NCBI RefSeq assembly: GCF_025869515.1
Contig: NZ_JAOZVR010000098.1
Coordinates: 1-48,068 of the forward strand
From: Ferrovibrio sp.
GTDB taxonomy: Bacteria; Pseudomonadota; Alphaproteobacteria; Ferrovibrionales; Ferrovibrionaceae
Length of the DNA: 48,068 nt
Direction: 5' to 3'
Made by a program: the position numbers and the translations under genes. Numbering within the stretch: position 1 is the first letter of the stretch; the number at the start of each line of letters is the position of its first letter. Below, in pieces: positions 1 through 6,224 of this stretch. The notes below the pieces were generated by a model that was not told where the DNA came from, did not search any database, and saw only the letters and a program-made list of their open reading frames with translations.

Positions 1-325
1 CATCGGCGTGAATGCGGGCCGCTATAACGCCAACCACCTGCTTCGCTGGCGGGCGACGCTGTGGGTACGGCGTTGGCAGGAACTGCGACAGGCTGCCCGC
101 CGGCACGTACTCCTGCGGTGTGGTGTCGTCGGCGAGTCGCTCGGTGATGCCTACTCTGCCGAGCTTCGATGCGGTGACGCATCTGACGCGGCGTCTGGTG
201 CCGTCGCGCGCCGTATAGGTGGCGAACAGCAGTGGGAGTGGATCGCGCTTGCCGTCCGCATAGTTGTCGTTGTGGTGGATGGCGAAGAACGGAACGAGCG
301 GCGTGGGTGTGGCGGTGACGAGCAT
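1..325 (-). CDS. Unknown protein, distal gene of leftward operon (partial)
   Basis: The reading frame starts at an ATG at 323-325 behind an AGGAG ribosome binding site seven bases upstream. It stays open to the window edge, giving at least 108 residues without a stop. The N-terminal half contains an IHHNDNYADG segment followed by a region that looks like beta strands (LLFATYTARDG, RVRCVTASKLGR). The C-terminal part is proline-rich (FLPTPYPQRRPPAK). I do not recognise a family. It is the last visible gene of the leftward operon, 45 bases after a one-helix membrane peptide. The codons are GC-rich like those of the neighbours. The C-terminus lies outside the window. Confidence 0.6.
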   Translation of the reverse strand, partial: MLVTATPTPLVPFFAIHHNDNYADGKRDPLPLLFATYTARDGTRRRVRCVTASKLGRVGITERLADDTTPQEYVPAGSLSQFLPTPYPQRRPPAKQVVGVIAARIHAD

Positions 326-370
326 GGTGTGCTCCTGGGGATGGTGGTGTGGGTGATGGGTGGCGTGGCG

Positions 371-469
371 CTACCCCAGCAACCGCTGGCAGATCAGCAC
401 CACGGCGATTGCGGTCCAACCGACGAACGGGCCGGCGAGAAGCCAGAAGCACCATGCGGGCGGGGTCAT
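371..469 (-). CDS. Tiny single-helix membrane protein (32 aa)
   Basis: This 32-residue frame is shorter than most gene finders accept. It is almost entirely one hydrophobic helix, with WCFWLLAGPFVGW leading into TAIAVVLIC, and it ends in a short basic tail. The ATG overlaps the TGA of the upstream gene in an ATGA arrangement, so it is probably translated by coupling. It would sit in the inner membrane. Its function is unknown; small membrane peptides in early phage operons are often accessory proteins that act on the host, but nothing here shows that. Confidence 0.5.
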   Translation of the reverse strand: MTPPAWCFWLLAGPFVGWTAIAVVLICQRLLG

Positions 470-627
470 TGGAGTGCACCCTGCGCGATGCGGCGAGCCT
501 CGGCGTGGGTGACGGCGGAAGCTACCGCCCGCAGCGCTGCCTCGTACCGTTCGGCTTTGCGCTCTACGATGCGCAGTTGCTCAGCGAGCAACCGGGCCGT
601 CGTCATGGCCATCTCGTGCTTGCCCAT
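466..627 (-). CDS. Small helical protein (53 aa)
   Basis: The ATG at 625-627 lies three bases after the stop of the upstream gene and behind a GGAGAT ribosome binding site. An in-frame ATG further upstream lies inside the previous gene and was not chosen. The protein is predicted to be almost all helix, with alternating charged and hydrophobic residues (LLAEQLRIVERKAERYEAAL) that suit a short coiled coil or helical hairpin. No family is recognised. Its end overlaps the next gene by four bases. Confidence 0.55.
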   Translation of the reverse strand: MGKHEMAMTTARLLAEQLRIVERKAERYEAALRAVASAVTHAEARRIAQGALQ

Positions 628-629
628 GG

Positions 630-809
630 TCAAATCTCCACCACGCGGCGCCCGCAGCGCCACTTAGCCAGCCGGTATCGGGGGTGTTGCACGGCCCATT
701 CCTGGGCGGCTGCGAAACACTGCGCTGGCAGTTGGGCCGTGGTGGGGATCTGCTCGGTGCGGCACTGGTTGGGCGCCGTGGCAAGGCAGATTAGAAGGAG
801 GAGGGTCAT
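630..809 (-). CDS. Small Cys-rich exported-type protein (59 aa)
   Basis: The protein starts with a hydrophobic stretch (MTLLLLICLATA) and then carries a pattern of conserved-looking cysteines at residues 8, 16, 30 and 52. It ends with HPRYRLAKWRC and a short basic tail. This resembles a small protein seen in many alphaproteobacterial phages and prophages. The N-terminus may be a signal sequence or simply a buried strand; I cannot tell which. The GGAGGA ribosome binding site is strong and the start overlaps the previous stop as ATGA. A related N-terminus occurs at 46490-46618: 13 of the first 23 residues match, including Cys8, Cys16 and the I-P-T that follows. Confidence 0.65.
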   Translation of the reverse strand: MTLLLLICLATAPNQCRTEQIPTTAQLPAQCFAAAQEWAVQHPRYRLAKWRCGRRVVEI

Positions 810-982
810 TGTGGATCCTCCATAGCGGAGGAGGGGATTGCCCACGTCTGGCCCCGCCAGCGATACTTGGCGTAGGTAAGCTCGCCATCCCATACGGTGT
901 GTAGGTACTCGCCAAACGTTCGCGCCATCGCGAGCGTCGCTACGATCCTGGCGGTGCTCGCCAGTTTTTTCAGCGTGCGCAT
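806..982 (-). CDS. Small basic protein (58 aa)
   Basis: The frame begins ATG at 980-982 after a GGGAGAG ribosome binding site, two bases past the previous stop. The first 22 residues form a basic, amphipathic helix (MRTLKKLASTARIVATLAMA). The rest is rich in aromatic residues (GEYLHTVWDGELTYAKYRWR), which suggests a small beta-containing fold. No family is recognised. Its stop overlaps the start of the next gene by four bases, so translation is probably coupled. Confidence 0.55.
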   Translation of the reverse strand: MRTLKKLASTARIVATLAMARTFGEYLHTVWDGELTYAKYRWRGQTWAIPSSAMEDPQ

Positions 983-984
983 CG

Positions 985-1158
985 CTATCTCTCCCGCCTT
1001 CCAACCAGCGACACCCGCATGCCCGCCGCGATTGCAGCCGCAAACACTGGCGCCGCCCGTTCAATGCCGACGGGAGACAACGGCACGCCGTCGAGGATGA
1101 TGGTGTAGGTCATGGCGGCCTGGGGACTGTCGTGCGGGGCCATGTCGGGGCTGGCCAT
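985..1158 (-). CDS. Small unknown protein (57 aa)
   Basis: The ATG is preceded by GGAGGG at good spacing and follows the upstream stop by one base. After a flexible N-terminus the sequence reads MTYTIILDGVPLSPVGIERAA and then a helix ending in MRVSLVGRRER. This could be a compact strand-helix-strand fold. An internal ATG at residue 16 could be the true start of a 42-residue form. No family is recognised. It belongs to the leftward operon by spacing and strand. Confidence 0.5.
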   Translation of the reverse strand: MASPDMAPHDSPQAAMTYTIILDGVPLSPVGIERAAPVFAAAIAAGMRVSLVGRRER

Positions 1159-1159
1159 G

Positions 1160-1309
1160 TCACTGCCCTCCCGTGGCGCGGCGGCGATGCCAGATTGCGC
1201 CGGCCGGGCTGAAATAGACCTCGTAGTCCGCCGCCATACCGGGGTAGTAATGGCCCGGAGGGAGCCCCGGCACCCACGGCCCCGCCGTATGCTTCTGCTC
1301 GGCGGACAT
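1160..1309 (-). CDS. Small Pro/Gly/Tyr-rich protein (49 aa)
   Basis: The ATG overlaps the stop of the upstream gene by one base (TGATG) and has a GGAGG ribosome binding site six to seven bases ahead. The protein is rich in glycine, proline and tyrosine (GPWVPGLPPGHYYPGM). It ends with a YEVYFSPAGAIWHRRR segment, so it is probably a small strand-rich domain. No family is recognised. It is too short for ordinary gene callers but is supported by its place in a chain of tightly coupled genes. Confidence 0.5.
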   Translation of the reverse strand: MSAEQKHTAGPWVPGLPPGHYYPGMAADYEVYFSPAGAIWHRRRATGGQ

Positions 1310-1536
1310 CACGCGGCCTCCCGCATATCGGCCAGCCGAAGCTCGGCAATGCGTGTGTCACATTCCGTGGCGTTCAGCAGGTACCGTACTCGGGAAGCGC
1401 CGTGCGCGCTCTTGGCGCGCTGCCGGTTCCACTTGGCGGCGGCCGCAAGGATGTCGTCGGGCGCCGCCATAGGGGCGCGACGGTGGGCGATGTCGACGGG
1501 GGTGGCGTTACCCGCCACGGGCATGTGCGTGGCCAT
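1309..1536 (-). CDS. Unknown helical protein (75 aa)
   Basis: The start ATG at 1534-1536 lies three bases after the upstream stop, with GGAAGG just before it. The C-terminal two thirds are predicted to be helical (PDDILAAAAKWNRQRAKSA and YLLNATECDTRIAELRLADMREAA) and could form a helical hairpin. No catalytic motif is visible. Codon third positions are GC-rich, as expected for a real gene here. It is the second gene of the leftward operon. Confidence 0.6.
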   Translation of the reverse strand: MATHMPVAGNATPVDIAHRRAPMAAPDDILAAAAKWNRQRAKSAHGASRVRYLLNATECDTRIAELRLADMREAA

Positions 1537-1539
1537 GGC

Positions 1540-1731
1540 TCAAGCCTTCCCGCTGTCGAGCTTGGAAAGGCGAGCGGCCGACATAGCGTCGGTGGGGTGG
1601 TGTTCGACGTGTTTGCGGTGCGCATCGGTAGCGGCGCGCTGGCGCCGCGGGGAGGTGGACTTTCCGGCCTTAGCCGCCTGGCGTCCGTTGGGGTGGATGG
1701 ACTGGGCAGAATTGCGTCTCGCGGGCTGCAT
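1540..1731 (-). CDS. Small basic protein, first gene of leftward operon (63 aa)
   Basis: This is the promoter-proximal gene of the leftward operon and has a strong GAGGAGAG ribosome binding site. The protein is very basic and low in complexity, rich in Arg, Lys, Ala, His and Ser. Segments such as NGRQAAKAGKSTSPRRQR suggest nucleic-acid binding or an intrinsically disordered peptide. No family is recognised. A putative promoter lies about 45 bases upstream (1774-1801). Confidence 0.55.
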   Translation of the reverse strand: MQPARRNSAQSIHPNGRQAAKAGKSTSPRRQRAATDAHRKHVEHHPTDAMSAARLSKLDSGKA

Positions 1732-1773
1732 CTTGCTCTCCTCTGGCCGGCGACTCTGCCGGTGTTGAATTGG

Positions 1774-1801
1774 ACAGTAACCGAAACAGTGACCTCGTCA
1801 A
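1774..1801 (-). promoter_or_regulatory. Putative leftward early promoter with overlapping operator
   Basis: On the minus strand there is a TTGACG -35 box (1801-1796), a 16-base spacer and a TACTGT -10 box (1779-1774). GGTTAC overlaps the start of the -10 box (1782-1777). The arrangement TTGACG-n-GGT-n9-GGTTAC is repeated base for base in spacing by the rightward promoter at 2836-2863. That strongly suggests one regulator controls both. It would drive the nine-gene leftward operon. Confidence 0.6.
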
Positions 1802-1813
1802 CAGAAAACGTAT

Positions 1814-1826
1814 CGAATTTGGTTAC
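1814..1826 (+). promoter_or_regulatory. Operator-like site, CGAATTTGGTTAC
   Basis: CGAATTTGGTTAC matches CGAATCTGGTTAC at 2848-2860 in 12 of 13 positions. It lies about 30 bases from the leftward promoter in AT-rich DNA with no gene, where a second repressor-binding site would be expected. No promoter with the same geometry accompanies this copy. Confidence 0.4.
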
Positions 1827-2061
1827 TCAATTGCTGCGCCGCATGATCGATCGCAAATTAGCGATGCGGTAACGTCAATATTTTTCTGACGTGGATAGGT
1901 GTTTGCCTGCCACCAAAATGTCGTCATATGTTTGGCCTGCCGGGGGATGCCGGCTAGGACCAAACCGTCAGGCAGTGGAATTTATTCCCAGTGCGGGGAA
2001 AATGTTCTTGTTCTGTTCCTGTAGGTGGATTAGTGTCTCGTTAACCCAGGAGGGGAGCTCA

Positions 2062-2268
2062 ATGAAACACAGAGAAAGCAGCCAGCCGCTAACCAATTCG
2101 ATACAGAACGACCCGTATGCGCAGCGCGAGCGCATGCTCAAGCTCATGGCGTTACAGGTTGTCGGACATCTTCCATCGAACCAGGCGGATGCGCACCGAG
2201 TCCTAGCTATGGCTGCAAGAGTAATCGACGGGTTTCTCGTCCCAGGCAGTCAGATGGGAACAATCTGA
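2062..2268 (+). CDS. Small unknown protein in control region (68 aa)
   Basis: The ATG at 2062 follows a strong AGGAGGGGAG ribosome binding site, which decides the start over the in-frame codon at 1891. The protein is mostly helical, with a middle segment QRERMLKLMALQVVGHLPSNQADAHRVLAMAARVIDGF that could hold a compact helical domain. I split that here as QRERMLKLMALQVV, then HLPSNQADAHRVLAMAARV. No clear helix-turn-helix is visible. It runs towards the putative repressor gene and its last 19 bases overlap that gene's 3' end. Its place between the two operator-bearing promoters makes a regulatory role possible, but this is only contextual. Confidence 0.6.
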   Translation: MKHRESSQPLTNSIQNDPYAQRERMLKLMALQVVGHLPSNQADAHRVLAMAARVIDGFLVPGSQMGTI

Positions 2269-2777
2269 GTCGCTAGCATCGCCATTTTTTTAGAGATGGC
2301 CGGGGGCAGGCACTCCCAATCGCCATCGATGACGAACTCGGGCGGCACGCCGGCGGCGCGCGCGACCTGATCCGCAAGGGCTCGGCTGAATGGGCGGTAG
2401 CCCTCAGCGATCTCCGCCCACTCATCATCGGCAATCCCGGCGCGCTGCAGTACGCCATCCACTGCGCGCACAAGCACTACGGCGCGCCGGAGCATGTCGC
2501 GATTTACTGCAGCTGGCAGAGTCTGAACCAGCACGGGTGCAGCTACCCCGGTGATGGCCTCTAATGCTTGTATCTCTGCCGGCTTGAGCTGCCGTGGTTT
2601 GCCGCCCCCGTCTTCCGGGGTGTGCTTGATTTTGTTGATCGACTGCTTGGTAAGGCGCCCGCCGGGGATGCGCGCGTTCATTTCTTCGGCGAGTTGCACG
2701 TAAGACCTTTTCATATCAGCGTTCTTCCAACGCTCGATAGCGGCCTTCGCCCACCTGTTTGCAGCAAAATCATCCAT
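2250..2777 (-). CDS. Putative phage repressor (CI-like transcriptional regulator)
   Basis: The 175-residue protein is the only candidate regulator in the control region. It sits between two promoters that share a GGTTAC operator-like element. The N-terminal 70 residues are helical. The stretch RSYVQLAEEMNARI, then TKQSINKIKHTPEDGG, fits a helix-turn-helix reading in which the second helix would contact DNA. The C-terminal half (AVVLVRAVDGVLQRAG to EGYRPFSRALADQVARAAGV) is helical and could dimerise. I see no LexA-type Ser/Lys self-cleavage domain. It is transcribed leftward, with a GGTTAC site in its own leader at 2786-2791, so autoregulation is likely. Confidence 0.6.
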   Translation of the reverse strand: MDDFAANRWAKAAIERWKNADMKRSYVQLAEEMNARIPGGRLTKQSINKIKHTPEDGGGKPRQLKPAEIQALEAITGVAAPVLVQTLPAAVNRDMLRRAVVLVRAVDGVLQRAGIADDEWAEIAEGYRPFSRALADQVARAAGVPPEFVIDGDWECLPPAISKKMAMLATQIVPI

Positions 2778-2785
2778 AGGCCCTC

Positions 2786-2791
2786 GTAACC
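2786..2791 (-). promoter_or_regulatory. GGTTAC operator-like site in repressor leader
   Basis: GGTTAC reads on the minus strand nine bases upstream of the repressor start codon. It is another copy in this control region of the element that overlaps the -10 boxes of both early promoters. Its position would allow the repressor to limit its own synthesis. A six-base match alone is weak; the clustering makes it notable. Confidence 0.3.
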
Positions 2792-2835
2792 TATCCGGCT
2801 ACGGTTTGCAGTAACTATGATGGATACGATTTTGG

Positions 2836-2866
2836 TTGACGTGGTAGCGAATCTGGTTACATTCGC
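2836..2866 (+). promoter_or_regulatory. Putative rightward early promoter with palindromic operator
   Basis: The -35 box is TTGACG (2836-2841). A 16-base spacer leads to a TACATT -10 box (2858-2863). GGTTAC (2855-2860) overlaps the -10 box exactly as in the leftward promoter. The segment 2847-2866 is also a perfect six-base inverted repeat, GCGAAT-n8-ATTCGC, centred on GGTTAC and suited to a dimeric repressor. It lies between the repressor gene and the first rightward gene, the HNH nuclease, and would drive the early operon. Confidence 0.6.
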
Positions 2867-3025
2867 GATCATCAGCCAATCACGGAGCGACTCGATGCCC
2901 GGACACTTCGACAAGTACCTAAGACTATGCCCCTCGTGCCTACCTCAACCGCCGTAGCAATGAGAGGACGCTGGTCGCTGAAACGCGACCGGCGCTTTCG
3001 TGCTTGGCAAATGGAGGAGGCGAAC

Positions 3026-3295
3026 GTGGCACTATCCACGAAACAACGAGACAGCATAAGACGCCGATTGCGCACGCACCAGAACGGTAAGTGCTGCTAT
3101 TGCGGCCAAGTCATGCGTACGGGGAAGCTGGGCTCTCCGTATGCCGAGACCATAGAACACCTGCAGCGCCGCGCTGACGGCGGGTCTGACGGCATTCACA
3201 ACCTAGCTTTGGCGTGCAGATCCTGCAACGAGGGCCGCGGCACCATGAACTGGCTCGTCTATGCGACCTATAAGGCGGGCGAACTGTCTATCTGA
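3026..3295 (+). CDS. HNH endonuclease (early)
   Basis: The 89-residue protein has the full HNH layout. A first CxxC is at residues 23-26 (CCYC), followed by IEH (His45) and then GIHNLALACRSCN, with a second CxxC at 64-67 and the family asparagine at 59. Such proteins bind zinc and cut DNA with a beta-beta-alpha-metal site. I chose the GTG at 3026 because GGAGGAGG lies five bases upstream. The ATG at 3011 would place that ribosome binding site inside the gene. It is the first gene after the rightward promoter. It could be a homing-type nuclease or an early phage function. Confidence 0.85.
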   Translation: MALSTKQRDSIRRRLRTHQNGKCCYCGQVMRTGKLGSPYAETIEHLQRRADGGSDGIHNLALACRSCNEGRGTMNWLVYATYKAGELSI

Positions 3296-3416
3296 TTTTT
3301 ATTTCTCCCTCCCAGTAGCGCCACACGCCCGACAAAGCCAACTACAACACGGCGCCATATCTGCGCCACTAGCAGCCGCCCGCATAGGGCACCGCCCACC
3401 CCAGCGCATAGGGGAT

Positions 3417-3641
3417 ATGATGAACAAGCCCAAGTACGACATCGGTGACGACGTAGTTGCCGTGATCAGCGGAAAAGTCACCGCCATCACCGAATATGGC
3501 AATGGCTACTACTCCTACCGCGTGACGGGCAAAGAGCCGACCGGCGACCGCTACCACAAGTTCATCGACGAACAGTTCGTGCTGCCGGCTTCTGCGCCTG
3601 ACACCACGCCGTTGCCCGCGTTCGTCACCCGCGCCGCCTGA
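3417..3641 (+). CDS. Small unknown protein (74 aa)
   Basis: Two ATG codons lie in tandem at 3417 and 3420 behind AGGGG; the second has better spacing. The protein begins MNKPKYDIGDDVVAVISGKV and continues with strand-rich sequence (TAITEYGNGYYSYRV). This resembles a small SH3-like barrel, as in other proteins that start with a G-D-x-V strand. The next gene (3663-3881) starts in the same style, so the two may be related folds. No specific function is visible. It stands in the early operon just before the recombination genes. Confidence 0.65.
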   Translation: MMNKPKYDIGDDVVAVISGKVTAITEYGNGYYSYRVTGKEPTGDRYHKFIDEQFVLPASAPDTTPLPAFVTRAA

Positions 3642-3662
3642 CACCACCAGGACACACACCAC

Positions 3663-3881
3663 ATGACGCAGTTCAGATTCGCGCTCGGCGAACCCGTGCG
3701 CATTGCGAAGACTGGCGAGCTCGCCACGGTGCTGAAGCAGCACCGCACAGACTATGGCGACTTCTATACCGCCCGCCGCGTCGTTGACGGGGCACAGCTC
3801 GAACTTCCCGAGGAGCACCTGCGCAGCTCGGCGCCGGCTAGCAACGTCATCCCGATCCGCGCCGCCGTGGCGGTGCACTGA
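3663..3881 (+). CDS. Small unknown SH3-like protein (72 aa)
   Basis: The protein begins FRFALGEPVRIAKTGELATV and then has DYGDFYTARRVVDGAQLELPEEHL. This alternation of short strands and turns resembles small phage proteins with SH3-like barrels. The upstream sequence AGGACACACACCAC is a leader type repeated before several genes in this window. The TGA overlaps the ATG of the next small gene (TGATG). No catalytic residues stand out and the function is unknown. Confidence 0.65.
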   Translation: MTQFRFALGEPVRIAKTGELATVLKQHRTDYGDFYTARRVVDGAQLELPEEHLRSSAPASNVIPIRAAVAVH

Positions 3882-3988
3882 TGCTGGAAACCATCGGCAA
3901 TTTCATGTGGGCCGGCGCATTGCTCCTGGCTGCTATCGGCGTGCTCGCCGCTTGCAGTGACGGGCGCGGTCCGGACGCGATGGCGTAG
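3881..3988 (+). CDS. Tiny lipoprotein-like membrane peptide (35 aa)
   Basis: This 35-residue peptide starts on the last base of the previous stop codon. It holds one hydrophobic helix, MWAGALLLAAIGVLAACSDG. The L-A-A-C at its end resembles a lipobox, but the peptide after the cysteine would be only about 11 residues. It may therefore simply be a one-helix membrane protein. It lies immediately before the recombinase gene (10-base gap). The function is unknown. Confidence 0.5.
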   Translation: MLETIGNFMWAGALLLAAIGVLAACSDGRGPDAMA

Positions 3989-3998
3989 GGGCGGGTAG

Positions 3999-4826
3999 AT
4001 GGCGATATCGTTCGACAAATTGCGTCGGTCAATCGACGACACCAAGCCGCCCATCACGCTAATCTATGGCGTCGACGGCATCGGCAAGACCAGTCTTGCC
4101 GCTGAATTCCCGAACCCGGTTTATCTGCCCACCAAGGGCGAGCGCCCGCCGTCTGATGTCGATATCGACATTCCCGGCACGCTTGAAAGCTGGGCAGATG
4201 TTGAGGCCGCGTTCGGTTTCTTGCTCTCAGGCGAGCACGATTATCAGACCGTCATCATTGATAGCCTGGATGGTCTGGCCCCTTCCATCGAGCGTATGAC
4301 AGCCGACCGGATCGGCGCGGCTTCGATCGACGACAACTCCAAGGGCTCGCCGGCATCCTACGGCAACGGCATGAAGGAGTCCGAAGTCGAGTGGACGGAC
4401 TTCATGGATGGCTGCGACGCCTTGCGCGCTGCGGGCATGTTCGTGGTGCTTATCGCGCACCCCGAAATCAAGCGCTTCGATAGCCCGCTCACGGATCCTT
4501 ACGATCGGTACCAGATCGGCATCAATAAGCGCGCTGCCCCGCTGGTGCGTTCCAAGTGCGACATCGTCGCCTTCATGAACAAGCGGGTTTCCATCAAGGA
4601 AAAGGAAATCGCCCCGAAGAAGAGCATCGCGCACGCCGAAGGTGGAAAGGAAATCCTCATCCACCTGAATGAAGGCGCAGGCTTCGTAGCGAAGAATCGC
4701 TACTCCATGCCTGACAGCGTTGTCTATCGAAAGGGCAACGGCTTCGCCGAACTGTCGAAGTATTTCCCGCAGTCAGCAAACGACACCGCGCCGACGGGCG
4801 CAGCAACCCGCCGCAAGGCAGCGTGA
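3999..4826 (+). CDS. Sak4-like ATPase, single-strand annealing recombinase
   Basis: The 275-residue protein has a Walker A motif GVDGIGKTS at residues 24-32 and a Walker B strand TVIID at 84-88. It is a RecA-core ATPase without the other RecA domains, as in the Sak4 family of phage recombinases. The basic C-terminal tail (GAATRRKAA) could contact DNA. These proteins help anneal single strands during phage recombination and repair. The family assignment is supported by context: a DUF669-type protein and a Cas4/RecB-like nuclease follow in the same operon, a standard recombination set. Confidence 0.8.
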   Translation: MAISFDKLRRSIDDTKPPITLIYGVDGIGKTSLAAEFPNPVYLPTKGERPPSDVDIDIPGTLESWADVEAAFGFLLSGEHDYQTVIIDSLDGLAPSIERMTADRIGAASIDDNSKGSPASYGNGMKESEVEWTDFMDGCDALRAAGMFVVLIAHPEIKRFDSPLTDPYDRYQIGINKRAAPLVRSKCDIVAFMNKRVSIKEKEIAPKKSIAHAEGGKEILIHLNEGAGFVAKNRYSMPDSVVYRKGNGFAELSKYFPQSANDTAPTGAATRRKAA

Positions 4827-4833
4827 GGAGGAG

Positions 4834-5487
4834 ATGATGAATTATCAAGGCAACATCAGGGCCAAGGTCGGCGAAGTTATCACGCCGATCGATTCGGCGC
4901 TCGGCTATACCGAGGGCAATAACTACGTAGTCCGTCGCGTAGCCTGTGACGGCGAGCCGTACTTTATCGATGACGACGGAAAAGAATGGGGCGCTTGGGG
5001 CAATGAATGGGCGCTCGTCCCCACCCTCTACCCCAACGACACCGTCCGCCTGAAGTCCAGCGAGCCCTTCACCACTGGTAACTATACGGCCTGCGTGGAC
5101 TCGGTGCGCGACGATATCGTGCTGCTCAAGCACGGCTCGTGGCTGCCGCTGGATGCCGTAGAGAAGGTGGAGGGGCTGACCGTCGAAGTCGGCAAGACCT
5201 ATGTGGCCGCAAACGGAGAGCTCGTGACGATTGTCGACGCGTTGGCAGTAGATGGCTTCATCCGCAAGGTAGGCGACGGGTTCGTTTGGAATACCAATGG
5301 CGCCTGCCGCCATGCGAGGGATGGCGACGCCAGCCCATGGCGCTTGGTGCGTGAGGCCCCGGCTGCGGGGCCCGGTGACGCCACCTCCACCGACCTGATC
5401 GTCACCCTCTCCGTCGACACATCGTCGCTCACCAACTACCTCGCCGACCAGTTCCAGCGCATTGCCGACGCACTGCGCGCAGCCTGA
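4834..5487 (+). CDS. Unknown early protein (about 217 aa)
   Basis: GGAGGAG at 4826-4832 points to the tandem ATGs at 4834 and 4837 rather than to the longer upstream frame inside the recombinase gene. The protein looks like repeated small strand-rich domains. Segments such as VGEVITPIDSALGYTEGNNY, DTVRLKSSEPF and VGKTYVAANGELVTIVDAL are SH3-like in style. A C-terminal helix (LTNYLADQFQRIADALRAA) could mediate oligomerisation. No enzyme motif is visible. It lies between the recombinase and the DUF669-type gene, so a role in DNA metabolism is plausible but unproven. Confidence 0.7.
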   Translation: MMNYQGNIRAKVGEVITPIDSALGYTEGNNYVVRRVACDGEPYFIDDDGKEWGAWGNEWALVPTLYPNDTVRLKSSEPFTTGNYTACVDSVRDDIVLLKHGSWLPLDAVEKVEGLTVEVGKTYVAANGELVTIVDALAVDGFIRKVGDGFVWNTNGACRHARDGDASPWRLVREAPAAGPGDATSTDLIVTLSVDTSSLTNYLADQFQRIADALRAA

Positions 5488-5514
5488 CATCACACAGCAC
5501 GGAGCACACACCAC

Positions 5515-6144
5515 ATGGCCAAGATTGGCGTGACTACTGGCGTTGACTACCAGGCGGACTTTGACGCGACCGAAAAGCAGGGTGGCTCGTTCCAGCTTCT
5601 TCCGCACATGTACGCGCTGTTGCAGGCGGAAAGCATTGATCTGAAGGAGACGCTGGATGGCAAGGGCGGCTGGCAGGCGAACATCTTTTTCGAAGTGATC
5701 GAGCCGATTGATTATGCCGGCCAGAAATTCCCGGTTTACTGGACCATCGTGCACCCGGAAGGGTTCCAGAATGGCCAGTACAAGTACGGCAAGGGCAAGT
5801 TCGACGCCTTTGGCCGGGCCATCGGCGTCGATCTGCACGCCGATACCGACACCGACGACCTCACCTTCCGCAGTTTCGCCGCTGAGGTGGACATCGAGAT
5901 CGGCGGGCCGAAGAAGAACGGCGCGCCGGGAGAGAAGTACAAGGACCGCAACGCCGTTCGCAAGTTCTTCTATACGGACGACATGGCCAAGGAGCCGGTG
6001 CCGGAGTTCGGCCTGATCGAAGGCGCGACTCCCAAGCCCGCCGCGAACGACAACCGTCAGGTGGCCCGCCCCGCGCAGGCTGCTGCCACGCAGCAGCGTC
6101 CGGCGGCCACCGGCGCGAAGCCGTGGGCCAAGCGCGCCGCCTAG
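5515..6144 (+). CDS. DUF669 family protein, putative ssDNA-binding partner
   Basis: The 209-residue protein follows the DUF669 pattern. It has an early GGSFQLLPHMYALL, the IFFEVIEP strand, then YAGQKFPVYWTIVHPEGFQNG and a GKFDAFGRAIGV helix. DUF669 proteins are found next to Sak4-type recombinases and are thought to act like single-strand DNA-binding or recombination mediator proteins. The C-terminal 35 residues are disordered and rich in Ala, Gln and Pro, ending in a basic tip (KPWAKRAA), and contain the recurring A-A-N-D-N motif. The leader GGAGCACACACCAC matches that of other genes in the operon. Confidence 0.75.
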   Translation: MAKIGVTTGVDYQADFDATEKQGGSFQLLPHMYALLQAESIDLKETLDGKGGWQANIFFEVIEPIDYAGQKFPVYWTIVHPEGFQNGQYKYGKGKFDAFGRAIGVDLHADTDTDDLTFRSFAAEVDIEIGGPKKNGAPGEKYKDRNAVRKFFYTDDMAKEPVPEFGLIEGATPKPAANDNRQVARPAQAAATQQRPAATGAKPWAKRAA

Positions 6145-6164
6145 CCTAGTCCACTGCGCAACCT

Positions 6165-6195
6165 GCCGGGCGGCCACACCACATAGCCGCTCGGC
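6165..6195. other. Long hairpin in an intergenic gap
   Basis: In the 80-base gap after the DUF669-type gene, GCCGGGCGGC (6165-6174) pairs with GCCGCTCGGC (6186-6195) through ten pairs, one of them G-T. The loop contains CACACCACA. An outer pair of arms, AACCTGC (6160-6166) and GCAGGTT (6212-6218), could extend or compete with it. No T-run follows, so it may be an RNA-stabilising or attenuating structure rather than a terminator. Confidence 0.4.
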
Positions 6196-6224
6196 AATCA
6201 CCACACACACTGCAGGTTGGATAG

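Noticed and set aside
8..667. Plus-strand open frame of 219 codons at the left end
   Set aside because: It is antisense to a chain of minus-strand genes that each have a ribosome binding site and coupled starts. Its composition is arginine- and glycine-rich, typical of an antisense shadow in GC-rich DNA.
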